DNA of 64,000 nucleotides, from contig JBFHDX010000001.1 in assembly GCA_041584475.1 (NCBI GenBank), forward strand, positions 22,397 to 86,396. The letters are read 5' to 3'. The translations under genes were made by a program, and so were the position numbers. Shown one piece after another: positions 51,840 to 60,969 of this stretch. The stretch comes from JBFHDX01 sp041584475. GTDB lineage: Bacteria; Pseudomonadota; Alphaproteobacteria; UBA8366; JADFVY01. The notes under the pieces are model-generated. The model did not search any database and had not been told where the DNA came from. It was given only the letters and a program-made list of their open reading frames with translations. Each line of letters begins with the position of its first letter. Position 1 is the stretch's first letter.

Positions 51840-52582
51840 TGCCGGAAATGATCGAAATCAGAGACGTCTCGAAATCGTTCGGGGGTGTCCGCGCCAACCA
51901 CGAAATCAGCCTCGACGTCGAACAGGGAAGGATCACGGGCCTGATCGGACCCAACGGATCCGGAAAGACGACCCTGTTCAATTCGATCGTCGGCTATCAC
52001 CCGATCGACGGCGGATCGATCAGGTTCGAGGGCCGTGAGATTTCGAAACTGAAAGTGCCGCAGATCGCCCGCCTCGGCATGCTTCGCACGTTCCAGCAGA
52101 CGCGCATTTATGGCAACATGAACTGCGTCAGGAACATGCTGATCTCGGTACCGCACCGGACGATGGGATTTTTCGAGATCTTCGGCGACTACTCTGCCGA
52201 GGAGCTCGAGCGGGCCGAGCATCTGCTCAATTTTGTCGGCCTGTTCGCCAAGCGCAAACTCCTGGCCGGGGATCTCTCGTTCGGCCAGCAGAAGCTGCTG
52301 GAGTTCGCCATGGCGCTGATGAACGGTCCAAAGGTCCTGCTGCTCGACGAACCGACGGCGGGCATCAATCCGACGCTCATAAACGGTCTCATCGATCGCC
52401 TGAAGCATGCCAACGAGGATTTCGGGATCACGCTCTTCGTCATCGAACACAACATGCGCGTGATCATGAACCTTGCCGAGCACATCTATTGCCTGGCCCA
52501 CGGCGAGCTTCTGGCGGACGGCAAGCCCGAGCAGATCCAGAAGGACAGGCGGGTGATCGACGCCTATCTGGGAGCGCACTGA
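51839..52582 (+). CDS. livG: LIV-type ABC ATP-binding protein (LivG), system 2
   Basis: A 247-aa ATPase: Walker A GPNGSGKTT, LivG insert LRTFQQTRIYGNMNCVRNML, signature LSFGQQK (F in place of the second G of LSGGQ), Walker B VLLLDEPTAG and VIEHNMRVI. The ATG shares its first base with the previous stop and its stop overlaps the next ATG. Confidence 0.88.
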   Translation: MPEMIEIRDVSKSFGGVRANHEISLDVEQGRITGLIGPNGSGKTTLFNSIVGYHPIDGGSIRFEGREISKLKVPQIARLGMLRTFQQTRIYGNMNCVRNMLISVPHRTMGFFEIFGDYSAEELERAEHLLNFVGLFAKRKLLAGDLSFGQQKLLEFAMALMNGPKVLLLDEPTAGINPTLINGLIDRLKHANEDFGITLFVIEHNMRVIMNLAEHIYCLAHGELLADGKPEQIQKDRRVIDAYLGAH

Positions 52583-53469
52583 TGGCCGGCAGCGATAAGA
52601 CCAAGGCGGGCGGCAAATCGGCCACCGGATACCATGGCGGATCGGTGGATACCGTCATCTCGGTCGACGACGTCAACCGCCAGGCCGCGGAGCTGAAATC
52701 CGGCATCACGCCCGAGCGGATCGCCGGACTTGCCAAGAACAAGCCCTATGTCAGGATCGAGAATTTGCGCGCAGGCTACGGCAAGATGGAAATCCTGCAC
52801 GATTTCAATCTTCAGGTCGGCGAGGGCCAGTCGCTGTGCCTCATCGGGCCCAACGGCGCCGGCAAGTCGACCGTCCTGCATTCGATCTTCGGCTTCACGC
52901 GGATCTTCGACGGGCGCATCTATGTCGGGTCGGGTGATCAGGCGCACGACGTCACGCGAATGAGCGCCAAGGACAAGCTGCGAAAGGCCGGCATCGCGTA
53001 CATCCTGCAGGACAAGTCGGTGTTTCCGGCGATGACCGTGGAGGAGAACCTGTGGATGGGCGGCTATCTGAAGGATCGCCCGGACCAGGCGAAGCAGGCG
53101 GCGGAGCGCGTGTTCGAGAAGTATCCGCGGCTGGCCGAGCGCCGCAAACACCCGGCACGCGTCCTTTCCGGCGGCGAGCGCCGGCTCCTCGAGATATCGC
53201 GCGCCCTTGTCATGAATCCGGACGTCCTGCTCGTCGACGAACCGTCGATCGGCCTCGAACCGCGGTTCATCGACATGGTTTTCGAGATTCTGGACGACCT
53301 TCAGAACGCCGAGGGCAAGACGATCATAATGGTTGAGCAGAACGCGAAGAAGGGCCTCGAATTCGCCGATATCGGCTACGTCCTCGTGGCCGGCGAGACG
53401 GCCATGGTGGGGCCCGGTCGCGAGCTGCTCGAGGATCCGGAGGTCGGCCGCTTGTTCCTGGGCGGATGA
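52582..53469 (+). CDS. livF: LIV-type ABC ATP-binding protein (LivF) with N-terminal extension, system 2
   Basis: A 295-aa ATPase: Walker A GPNGAGKST, KAGIAYILQDKSVFPAMTVEENLWMG, signature LSGGERR, Walker B VLLVDEPSIG and MVEQNAKKGLEFA. The conserved domain starts only at about residue 58 (YVRIENLRAGYG). The extra N-terminus (SDKTKAGGKSATGYHGG, then VDDVNRQAAELKSGITPERIA) is unusual for LivF; the start is fixed by a 1-bp overlap (TGATGG). The extension may touch the permease or regulate the ATPase; nothing known supports either. Confidence 0.85.
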   Translation: MAGSDKTKAGGKSATGYHGGSVDTVISVDDVNRQAAELKSGITPERIAGLAKNKPYVRIENLRAGYGKMEILHDFNLQVGEGQSLCLIGPNGAGKSTVLHSIFGFTRIFDGRIYVGSGDQAHDVTRMSAKDKLRKAGIAYILQDKSVFPAMTVEENLWMGGYLKDRPDQAKQAAERVFEKYPRLAERRKHPARVLSGGERRLLEISRALVMNPDVLLVDEPSIGLEPRFIDMVFEILDDLQNAEGKTIIMVEQNAKKGLEFADIGYVLVAGETAMVGPGRELLEDPEVGRLFLGG

Positions 53470-53633
53470 ACCCGCCCGCCGAGGATGCCCCGCGCATTCC
53501 TGGAATTGATCAAGGTCTAGGCGTTGCGCGGCCAACACACACAAGATATGTTTGTCACTCTGGATTGCCGAGCCGTTGTCCGCGTCCGTTTCGAAATCCG
53601 GCGTCGCGTGCAAACGTCTGGAGGTGCAAGAGC

Positions 53634-54635
53634 ATGACACGGGTATCGGGTGTCCTGAGCGCTGCGTTCGTGTCGATGTTGCTTGCCGCCTGTTCTTCGG
53701 ACGACGCCGCACAGCAGCCCGATGACGTCTTCGGCCGCGAGCGACCCGGCCGCTATTCCGTCGGCGACAGTTTCACCTTCGATAATCCCACGCTGACCTG
53801 GTCGGTGGTCGCGGTCGAGGGCGAGAAGGTCTACTGGCGGAGCGACCGCGGCGACGAGCAGGTGACCGGGCACGATCCGCTGCTGCCGGCGACCGAGTGG
53901 AAGAATCCGGATCAGGGCGGCGGTCGCCGCATCATCAGCGACATCAAGGGCGCCCTGTTTCCCCTCGAGGTCGGGAACCGCATGACCTTCACGTCTAAGG
54001 TCGAGAACTGGACCACGCGCGACGGCGTGGCGGGGGAGCCGCAGACATTGCAGACGAACTGGTCCTGCAATGTCGCGAGCCGCGAGCGCGTCGACGTGCA
54101 GGCCGGCAGCTTCGAGACGTTCAGGATCCAGTGCGGACGGTTCAAGCCCTCCGAACTGGTTTTCTACTATGCGCCGCGCATCGGTCATTACGTCGTGACG
54201 CGGATCGACGACGCGTCGGGCCAGGGCACCGTAACGCGCAATCTCATCTCGTTCCGGCGTGTCGCCCTGGGCGGCGAGGAGATCGTGCCGCCACCGCCGC
54301 CGCCCGTCGTCCAGACTGCCCGGGTGCCGCCACCACCGCCGCCGCCTCCGCCGCCGCAGCCGACCAAGAAGCTGGAGCCGCCCCCCGGTGTCGCTACGGG
54401 CAGCGGACCGCGCGTCGTCCTCGGCTTGTTCAGCAGCCAGGAGAATGCGGCGCGGGCCTGGGGGATCTACACCAAGGAGAACGGCGATTTGCTGGGCGAT
54501 CTGGAGCCGCAGATCGTGCCCACGGGCAGGTACTTCCGCGTGGCGACCGAACGGCTCGAGAGCCGGGCGATCGCGAACGATTTGTGCTCGAAGCTCAAGG
54601 CGCGCGGCATGGAATGCCTGATCTCGAACAAATAG
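53634..54635 (+). CDS. SPOR-domain lipoprotein with paralogous beta-domain
   Basis: A 333-aa lipoprotein (lipobox LLAAC, cysteine about residue 20). Residues about 40-205 share the pattern of the lipoprotein at 45155 (YSVGDSFTF, WSCNV, VDVQAGSFETFRIQCGRF, FYYAPRIGHYVVTR). A proline-rich linker (several runs of P) leads to a C-terminal SPOR-like domain (RVVLGLFSSQENAARAWGIY, PTGRYFRVATERLESRAIANDLC). SPOR domains bind denuded septal peptidoglycan. The ATG has GGAGG upstream. The next gene starts inside its end, linking it to the RND efflux pair. Confidence 0.72.
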   Translation: MTRVSGVLSAAFVSMLLAACSSDDAAQQPDDVFGRERPGRYSVGDSFTFDNPTLTWSVVAVEGEKVYWRSDRGDEQVTGHDPLLPATEWKNPDQGGGRRIISDIKGALFPLEVGNRMTFTSKVENWTTRDGVAGEPQTLQTNWSCNVASRERVDVQAGSFETFRIQCGRFKPSELVFYYAPRIGHYVVTRIDDASGQGTVTRNLISFRRVALGGEEIVPPPPPPVVQTARVPPPPPPPPPPQPTKKLEPPPGVATGSGPRVVLGLFSSQENAARAWGIYTKENGDLLGDLEPQIVPTGRYFRVATERLESRAIANDLCSKLKARGMECLISNK

Positions 54636-56029
54636 CGTCCGGCGACGGGGACTCACGGCCGAGATCGGCCAAGCGCTGGCGGATCGTGCTCGTCGCGCCG
54701 CCCGTCATCATCGGCATCGCGCTCCTGGTCTTCGTCATTCGCAGCAGCGAGGAACCGGTCCGCGCCCCTCTCGGCGAGCGCGCCAGCGCTGTCCGCGTCA
54801 TCGACGTGCCGCGCGTCGACCTCGTGCCGCGGGCGCTCGGCTATGGCTACGTGCAGCCGGGCCGGGTGTGGGAAGCGGTCGCCGAGGTCGCGGGGCGCAT
54901 CGTCGAGAAACATCCGCGGCTGAAGCCTGGCGAGCTGATCGCGGCGGGAACCGTGATCCTGCGCATCGACCCGACCGACTATCAGCTGTCCGTGCAACGG
55001 AACGAAGCGCGAATCCGAGGTGCCGAGGCGGAAATCGCCGAGCTCGAGGTGCGCGAGGCCAACACACGGCGGGCGCTCGAAATCGAGGAGCGGAGCCTGG
55101 TCCTCGCCGAGACCGACCTCAGGCGCAGGCGCACGCTGCTCGATCGCGGGAACATCTCGCAGGCCTCGGTCGACGAGGCGGAACGCACGGTGCTGACGCG
55201 GCGACAGGCCGTCCAGGGGCTGCGCAACGAACTGGCGCTGATCCCTGCGGATCAAGAGGTTCTGCTGGCCAATTTGGATCTCTCTCGCGCCGAGCTTGCG
55301 CAGGCCAGGAGCAACCTCGAGCGCACCGCCGTGGCCGTACCGTTCGACGGCCGGGTCGCGGCGGTGAACGTCGAGACCGCGCAATACGCGACCGTTGGCA
55401 AGATTCTCGCCGTCGTCGACGGGCTCGACACGGCGGAGGTGGCGGCGCAGATCCCGCTCGATCGCATGCGCCGGCTGATCGAGGCGGCGGAAATGTCGGA
55501 CGTTCAGCTGACCGCCGAGTCCGCTGTTTCGCTGTTCCAGAGGCTCGGGCTCGAAGCGGTGGTCCGTCTCACGTCGGGTGATTTCACGGTGCAATGGCCG
55601 GCCCGCTTCGCCCGCATCCGGGAAACCGTCGATCCGCGAACGCGCACGATCGGGGTCGTGGTGGCGGTGGACGAGCCTTACAAGCAGGCGCGTCCCGGTG
55701 AACGGCCACCCCTGGCGAAGAACATGTATGTCGAGGTCGAACTGCGCGGCCGCACGCAGCCGGGGAGGGTGGTCGTGCCGCGTTCGGCGCTGCAGAACGG
55801 CACGGTCTATGTCGTCGGGTCCGGCAGCCGTCTCGAGCGACGGACCGTCGCGGTCGGCATGCGGCAAAGCGACTTCGTCGTCATAACCTCCGGGCTCGAA
55901 GCCGGAGAACAGGTCGTGGTGAGCGATCTGGTGCCGGCGATCGATGGCATGCTGCTCAACGCCACGCAGGACGAGGACCTGCGTGATTACCTGATCACGA
56001 TCGCCACCGGCGGCGGTGTGGTCCGGTGA
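54614..56029 (+). CDS. RND efflux periplasmic adaptor (membrane fusion protein)
   Basis: A 471-aa HlyD/AcrA-type adaptor: one N-terminal membrane anchor (about 22-39), a lipoyl/barrel half (VAEVAGRIVEKHPRLKPGELIAAGTVILRID), a long alpha-helical hairpin coiled coil (about 125-225), the second lipoyl half (RTAVAVPFDGRVAAVNVE), then beta-barrel and membrane-proximal domains (LPAIDGM-like end SDLVPAIDGMLLN). The ATG at 54614 overlaps the SPOR gene by 22 bp; much longer in-frame starts are antisense to nothing conserved. The stop overlaps the permease GTG by 4 bp. Confidence 0.85.
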   Translation: MPDLEQIASGDGDSRPRSAKRWRIVLVAPPVIIGIALLVFVIRSSEEPVRAPLGERASAVRVIDVPRVDLVPRALGYGYVQPGRVWEAVAEVAGRIVEKHPRLKPGELIAAGTVILRIDPTDYQLSVQRNEARIRGAEAEIAELEVREANTRRALEIEERSLVLAETDLRRRRTLLDRGNISQASVDEAERTVLTRRQAVQGLRNELALIPADQEVLLANLDLSRAELAQARSNLERTAVAVPFDGRVAAVNVETAQYATVGKILAVVDGLDTAEVAAQIPLDRMRRLIEAAEMSDVQLTAESAVSLFQRLGLEAVVRLTSGDFTVQWPARFARIRETVDPRTRTIGVVVAVDEPYKQARPGERPPLAKNMYVEVELRGRTQPGRVVVPRSALQNGTVYVVGSGSRLERRTVAVGMRQSDFVVITSGLEAGEQVVVSDLVPAIDGMLLNATQDEDLRDYLITIATGGGVVR

Positions 56030-59000
56030 TCCGGTACTTCGCCGGCCATCCGACGGCCGCAAACCTGCTGATGGTCGCCATCCTCGCGGTGGGCATCGCG
56101 GCGCTTCCCGGCCTCAAGCGCGAAACCTTCCCCGATCTGCCGATGAGCGACGTTCGCGTTACCGTCGTCTACCCCGGGGCGAACGCGGAGGAGATCGAGG
56201 ACGCGATCTGCCGTCGCATCGAGGATGCCGTCGACGGCATCAACGATATCGCGGAGATCCGCTGCGAGGCCCGTGAAGGCATCGCCACCGCTCTCGTCGA
56301 GATGACCGAGGACGGCAACATCGATCGCTTCCTCGAGGACGTGAAGAGCGAGGTCGAGGCGATCAGCGACTTCCCCGACGAGGCCGAGCGACCGACGATC
56401 CAGCTGCTCGGCCGCAACGACTTCGTGGCCGCCATTGCCGTCACGGGGCCGATGTCGGAACCCGATCTGAAAGCGTATGCGGAGGATCTGAAGGAGCGGC
56501 TGCAGGCGATTCCGCAGGTCACGCAGGTTGCCATAGCGGGCTTTTCCGACCATCAGATCCGCATCGAGATCCCCGCCCAGGCGCTGCGCCAGTATGGCTT
56601 GAGCGTGCCGGACATCGCCGCCGTGATCGGCAGGCAGAGCATCGACTTGCCGTCCGGCAGCATCGAGACCCGCGAGCGCGACGTGCTGGTGCGTTTCGCC
56701 GACGAACGCCGCTCACCGCGCGAGTTCCTCGACCTCGTCGTCGTCGGTGCCGAGAGCGGCGCGGAGATCCGCCTCGGCGATATCGCGACGATCGAGGATC
56801 GGTTCGAGCAGAGCGAGCAGAAAATCGTCTACAACGGCCAGCGAGCGGCATTGCTGGAAATAAGCAAGGCCCGATCGGGCGACACGCTCGAGGTCATCGA
56901 CGCGGTGAACGCGTTCCTCGCGCTCGAACGCCGGACGGCGCCACCGAGCGTGACGCTCGCCTTGACCCGCGACGTCTCGACCGTGGTCCGGGACCGCCTC
57001 AACATGATTGTGAGAAATGGCTCACAAGGTCTTGCACTGGTTCTAATAACGCTGTGGCTGTTCTTCGGATTACGGTTTGCGTTCTGGGTTGCGCTGGGGC
57101 TTCCGGTCGCGTTTCTGGGGACGCTGTTCGTGATGTCGACCGGCGGTTTTTCGATCAACATGATCACCCTGGTGGGGCTGTTGATCGCGACCGGCCTGCT
57201 GATGGACGACGCGATCGTGATCTCGGAGAACATCGCGCGCCACCATCGGAACGGCAAAAGCCCTCTCGAGGCCGCCGTCGATGGGGCGCGGGAGGTCGGA
57301 CCGGGCGTGATCGCCTCGTTCCTGACGACGATCTGCGTCTTCGCGCCGTTGACCGCGCTCGAGGGCGACATCGGCAACGTTCTGAGGTTCATCCCGATCA
57401 TCCTGATCATGACGCTGACGGTCAGCCTGATCGAGGCGTTCCTGATCTTGCCGAACCATCTGCGGCATGCGCTGGAACACGCGCGCGAGCCGACCGGGGT
57501 ACGCCGCCTTGTCGAGCGAGCGGTGACCTGGGCGCGCGAGAACGTGGCGGGGAGGGCCGCCGATCTCGCCATCGAATGGCGTTACGCCGCGGTCGGCCTG
57601 ACCGTCTTCCTGTTGCTGGGATCGATTGCCACGATCGCGGGCGGTATCCTCAAATTCCAGGCCTTTCCGACGCTCGACGGTGACGTCGTTCAGGCGCGCG
57701 TGCTGTTGCCGCAGGGGACGCCGCTGCACCGGACCGAGGCGATCGTCGAGCGGCTTGTCGAGGCGATCGGGCGGGTCGACGCGACGTTGTCGCCCGAACA
57801 GCCGGATGCTCGTCCGTTGGTCCGCCAGGTCGGCATCGAGTACGGGGTGAACGTCGACGCCTACGAGAGCGGGCCGCACCTGGCGACGGTCACGGCCGAC
57901 CTGCTGGCGGCGGAGGTCCGCACCACGCGCGTCGACGAGATCATCCAGCGCTGGCGTCGCGAAGCCGGAGACCTGCCCGACGTCATCGCCATCAAGTTCG
58001 CGGAATTCCAGATCGGCATCGCCGGCCGACCGATCGATATCCGGCTGACGGGCAACAGCCTGGAGCGCTTGAAGGCGGCATCCGTGGACCTCCAGGATTG
58101 GCTGGCGGGCTATCCGGCGGTGTCCGACCTGTCGGACGATTTGCGCCCGGGCAAGCCGGAAATACGGGTCCGCCTGCGCGAGGGCGCGCTTGCCATCGGG
58201 CTCGACGCGGCCACGATCGCCACGCAGCTGCGTGCCTCGCTGTTCGGATCGATCGTCGACGAGATTCAGGTCGGTCCGGAATCGTACGAGATCGACGTGC
58301 GTCTCGCCGCTGCGGACCGCGATACGCTGGCCGATCTCGACGACTTCGCGGTCACGGCTCCGGACGGGACGCAGGTGCCGCTGGGCGCGGTCGCGATCGT
58401 CGAAACCGGCCGCGGCTATGCCCGTATTCACCGGATCAACGGCCGCCGAACGGTCTCGGTGCAGGGTGACATCGACACCGACCGCGCCAACGTCTCGGAA
58501 ATCCTTGCCGTGACGCGGACGCAGATGCTGCCGAGGCTGCAGGCGAAATATCCGGACATCGCCGTCGCTTTCGAGGGCGAAGCCAGGACGGGCGCGGAGG
58601 GAACCGCCTCCGTCCGACGTGCCTTCCTGATCGGAGTCATCGGCGTTTTCCTGCTGCTCAGCTTCCAGTTTCGCAGCTACGTCGAACCGCTCATCGTGAT
58701 CGTGACGATTCCGCTGGCGCTGATCGGCGTGATCTGGGGACATCTGCTGATGGGGCTCGATCTGTCGATGCCGAGCATGGTGGGTTTCGCTGCGCTCTCG
58801 GGCGTCGCGGTGAACAATGCGATCTTGCTGGTCACTTTCATCAAGCAACGGGCCGGCGACAAGAGCGTCCTCGATTCGGCGCGTGCGGCGGCGCGCATAC
58901 GTTTCCGGCCGGTGCTTCTGACATCGCTCACGACCATTCTCGGTCTTCTGCCGATGCTGCTCGAACGCAGCCTGCAGGCTCAGGTCCTGGTACCCCTGGT

Positions 59001-59133
59001 TACAAGCCTCGCGTTCGGACTGTTGGCGGCAACGGTGCTGGTGCTGATCGCCGTGCCGGCGCTCTATTCCATTCTGCATGATTTCGGCGGTACGACGATC
59101 GCGCGGCTGCGCCGACAAGCCGAGCCGGCTTGA
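56026..59133 (+). CDS. RND-family efflux permease
   Basis: A 1035-aa inner-membrane permease with two repeats of six TM segments, porter domains (DVRVTVVYPGANAEEIEDAICRRIEDAVDGI) and the TM4/TM10 region (GLLIATGLLMDDAIVISENIARH and GFAALSGVAVNNAILLVTFI), where the aspartates of the proton relay occur (DD at the first). It starts at GTG in a GTGA overlap. No outer-membrane TolC gene is nearby. Substrate unknown; the AcrB/MdtB-like length supports small amphipathic molecules. Confidence 0.88.
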   Translation: MIRYFAGHPTAANLLMVAILAVGIAALPGLKRETFPDLPMSDVRVTVVYPGANAEEIEDAICRRIEDAVDGINDIAEIRCEAREGIATALVEMTEDGNIDRFLEDVKSEVEAISDFPDEAERPTIQLLGRNDFVAAIAVTGPMSEPDLKAYAEDLKERLQAIPQVTQVAIAGFSDHQIRIEIPAQALRQYGLSVPDIAAVIGRQSIDLPSGSIETRERDVLVRFADERRSPREFLDLVVVGAESGAEIRLGDIATIEDRFEQSEQKIVYNGQRAALLEISKARSGDTLEVIDAVNAFLALERRTAPPSVTLALTRDVSTVVRDRLNMIVRNGSQGLALVLITLWLFFGLRFAFWVALGLPVAFLGTLFVMSTGGFSINMITLVGLLIATGLLMDDAIVISENIARHHRNGKSPLEAAVDGAREVGPGVIASFLTTICVFAPLTALEGDIGNVLRFIPIILIMTLTVSLIEAFLILPNHLRHALEHAREPTGVRRLVERAVTWARENVAGRAADLAIEWRYAAVGLTVFLLLGSIATIAGGILKFQAFPTLDGDVVQARVLLPQGTPLHRTEAIVERLVEAIGRVDATLSPEQPDARPLVRQVGIEYGVNVDAYESGPHLATVTADLLAAEVRTTRVDEIIQRWRREAGDLPDVIAIKFAEFQIGIAGRPIDIRLTGNSLERLKAASVDLQDWLAGYPAVSDLSDDLRPGKPEIRVRLREGALAIGLDAATIATQLRASLFGSIVDEIQVGPESYEIDVRLAAADRDTLADLDDFAVTAPDGTQVPLGAVAIVETGRGYARIHRINGRRTVSVQGDIDTDRANVSEILAVTRTQMLPRLQAKYPDIAVAFEGEARTGAEGTASVRRAFLIGVIGVFLLLSFQFRSYVEPLIVIVTIPLALIGVIWGHLLMGLDLSMPSMVGFAALSGVAVNNAILLVTFIKQRAGDKSVLDSARAAARIRFRPVLLTSLTTILGLLPMLLERSLQAQVLVPLVTSLAFGLLAATVLVLIAVPALYSILHDFGGTTIARLRRQAEPA

Positions 59134-59257
59134 AGCGCCGGCCCGACATCACAAACTTTAGGGGCGTGCGCGATCGGGGATACCACGCGCTGCGACAAGG
59201 ACCTCTCGGGTCGCCGAATGCAGCGGCGGGTCCGACGGTGCAGAAAAGGAAGAGCGG

Positions 59258-60085
59258 ATGACCGGCCTGCTGATCGCAGGAGTGACATTGTACGGGCTGG
59301 TGCTGGGCGGGCTCTATTTCGGCCAGCGGGCGCTGATGTACCATCCCGACCAGACGGTCCCCGAGCCGAGCGATCACGGTGTCCCGGAGATGAGGCCGGT
59401 CCGGATCCGGGCACAGGACGGCGTCGAGTTCCTGGCCTGGTGGACGCCGCCGGCGAGCGACGATCACGCGGCCGTGGTCCTGTTCCACGGCAATGCCGGC
59501 CATATCGGCGAGCGCGCCTACACGGCGCGCACGCTGATCGATGCCGGCCACGGCGTGTTGCTGACGACGTACCGCTACAATGCGGGTGCCGGCGGACGCC
59601 CGGCCGAGCCCCTGCTGCTCGCGGACGGACACGCGGCGGCGGACCATGTGGTGTCGCTAGGGATCGCGCCGCACCGGCTCGTGATGTACGGCGAGTCGCT
59701 CGGATCCGGAGTCGCCGTCGCGGTGGCGGCGGAACGCGATGTCGGCGCGCTGATCCTCGAGACGCCCTATAGCAGCGTCGCCGAGGTGGCGCAAAGCCAC
59801 TACTGGTATACCCCGGCCAAATGGCTGGTTCGGGACCGCTACGATTCGATGGCGCGAATCGGAGGTGTCAGGGCACCGATCCTGGTGTTTCACGGCGACG
59901 CGGATACGACGATACCGATCCGCTTCGCGCAACGCCTGTTCGAGGCCGCACCGGAACCCAAGGAAGCCCGGTTCTTCCCGGGCGGCGGTCACACCGATCT
60001 GTTCGACCGCGGCGCCGATCGCCTGATCGTCGATTTTCTCGATCGCCACATACGTGCGCGAAACAGCGGCGACCTCGTATCTTAA
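59258..60085 (+). CDS. Membrane-anchored alpha/beta hydrolase (copy 1)
   Basis: A 275-aa serine hydrolase of the ABHD13/BEM46-like type. An N-terminal membrane helix (residues 2-22) precedes PVRIRAQDGVEFLAWWTPP, oxyanion HGNAGHIGER, nucleophile GESLGSG, Asp in FHGDADTTIPI and His in PGGGHTDLF. GGAAGAGCGG lies before the ATG. The next gene is a paralogue. Depalmitoylase-like or esterase activity is typical of the family. Confidence 0.82.
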   Translation: MTGLLIAGVTLYGLVLGGLYFGQRALMYHPDQTVPEPSDHGVPEMRPVRIRAQDGVEFLAWWTPPASDDHAAVVLFHGNAGHIGERAYTARTLIDAGHGVLLTTYRYNAGAGGRPAEPLLLADGHAAADHVVSLGIAPHRLVMYGESLGSGVAVAVAAERDVGALILETPYSSVAEVAQSHYWYTPAKWLVRDRYDSMARIGGVRAPILVFHGDADTTIPIRFAQRLFEAAPEPKEARFFPGGGHTDLFDRGADRLIVDFLDRHIRARNSGDLVS

Positions 60086-60132
60086 CCCTTTTATAAGCCC
60101 CCGCAGGGCAGCATACTTTCGGGGAAGGTAGG

Positions 60133-60966
60133 ATGCGAAAGTTGCTCAAGAAAGCCAGCACGGCAACGCTCACCGTCGGGGCGGTCTTTTATATCGGGGT
60201 GCTTGGCCTCCTGTACTGGGGCCAGCGCGACCTGCTTTACCACCCGACGACGATCGTGCCTAACCCCGCGCAATCCGGGGTCCCGGAGATGACGGCCCGG
60301 CGGTTGACGACGGCGGAGGGATATCGGCCGCTCATCTGGTGGTCGCCGCCCGCAAACGGGGTCGAGCCGGTGGTCATCTATTTTCACGGCAACTACGGAC
60401 ATATCGGCACGCGCGCCGTGCGTGCCCGCGACTTCATCGATGCGGGCTACGGCGTGTTGCTGGCCGGCTATCGCTACAATTCCGGTGCCGGTGGCGAGCC
60501 GAGCGAGGAAGGGCTGATCGCGGACGCCCGGGCGGCCCTGGAGTTCGTCAGGTCCGAGGGTATCACGGGGCACCGCATCGTGCTCTACGGCGAATCGCTC
60601 GGAACCGGCGTGGCCGTCGCGCTGGCCACCGAGAACGACATCGGCGCGCTGGTCCTGGAAATGCCGTATACGAGCATCGGCGACGTGGCCCAGGACATCT
60701 ACTGGTACCTGCCGGCCAAATGGCTCGTACGGGACAATTTCGATTCGCTGGCGCGAATCCGCAACGTTCGGGCGCCCGTGCTGGTCATCCACGGCGAGAA
60801 CGACAATGTGATCCCGGTCCGCTTCGGCCGCCAGCTTTTCGAGGCCGCGCCTGATCCCAAGGAAGGGCATTTTCTGCCCGGCGGCACGCACGGCAATCTC
60901 TACAGGCTGGGTGCCGGATCGATCGTCATGGATTTCCTCGGCCGCCATGTCGTCGCCTGCCGCTGA
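60133..60966 (+). CDS. Membrane-anchored alpha/beta hydrolase (copy 2)
   Basis: A 277-aa paralogue of the previous protein with the same N-terminal helix (about 15-33), YFHGNYGHIGTRAV, the nucleophile elbow GESLGTG, IHGENDNVIPV and the His in GGTHGNLY. The acidic triad residue seems to be in GENDN where copy 1 has GDADT. AAGGTAGG precedes the ATG. Only 47 bp separate the copies, so tandem duplication and co-transcription are likely. It converges with choline sulfatase, with 3 bp between the stops. Confidence 0.82.
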   Translation: MRKLLKKASTATLTVGAVFYIGVLGLLYWGQRDLLYHPTTIVPNPAQSGVPEMTARRLTTAEGYRPLIWWSPPANGVEPVVIYFHGNYGHIGTRAVRARDFIDAGYGVLLAGYRYNSGAGGEPSEEGLIADARAALEFVRSEGITGHRIVLYGESLGTGVAVALATENDIGALVLEMPYTSIGDVAQDIYWYLPAKWLVRDNFDSLARIRNVRAPVLVIHGENDNVIPVRFGRQLFEAAPDPKEGHFLPGGTHGNLYRLGAGSIVMDFLGRHVVACR

Positions 60967-60969
60967 CGG

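Noticed and set aside
53502..53526. ECF-type promoter (GGAAT then CGTTG) before the SPOR lipoprotein
   Set aside because: The spacer is 15 bp, shorter than the 16-17 bp of the three convincing sites, and it is over 100 bp from the start.
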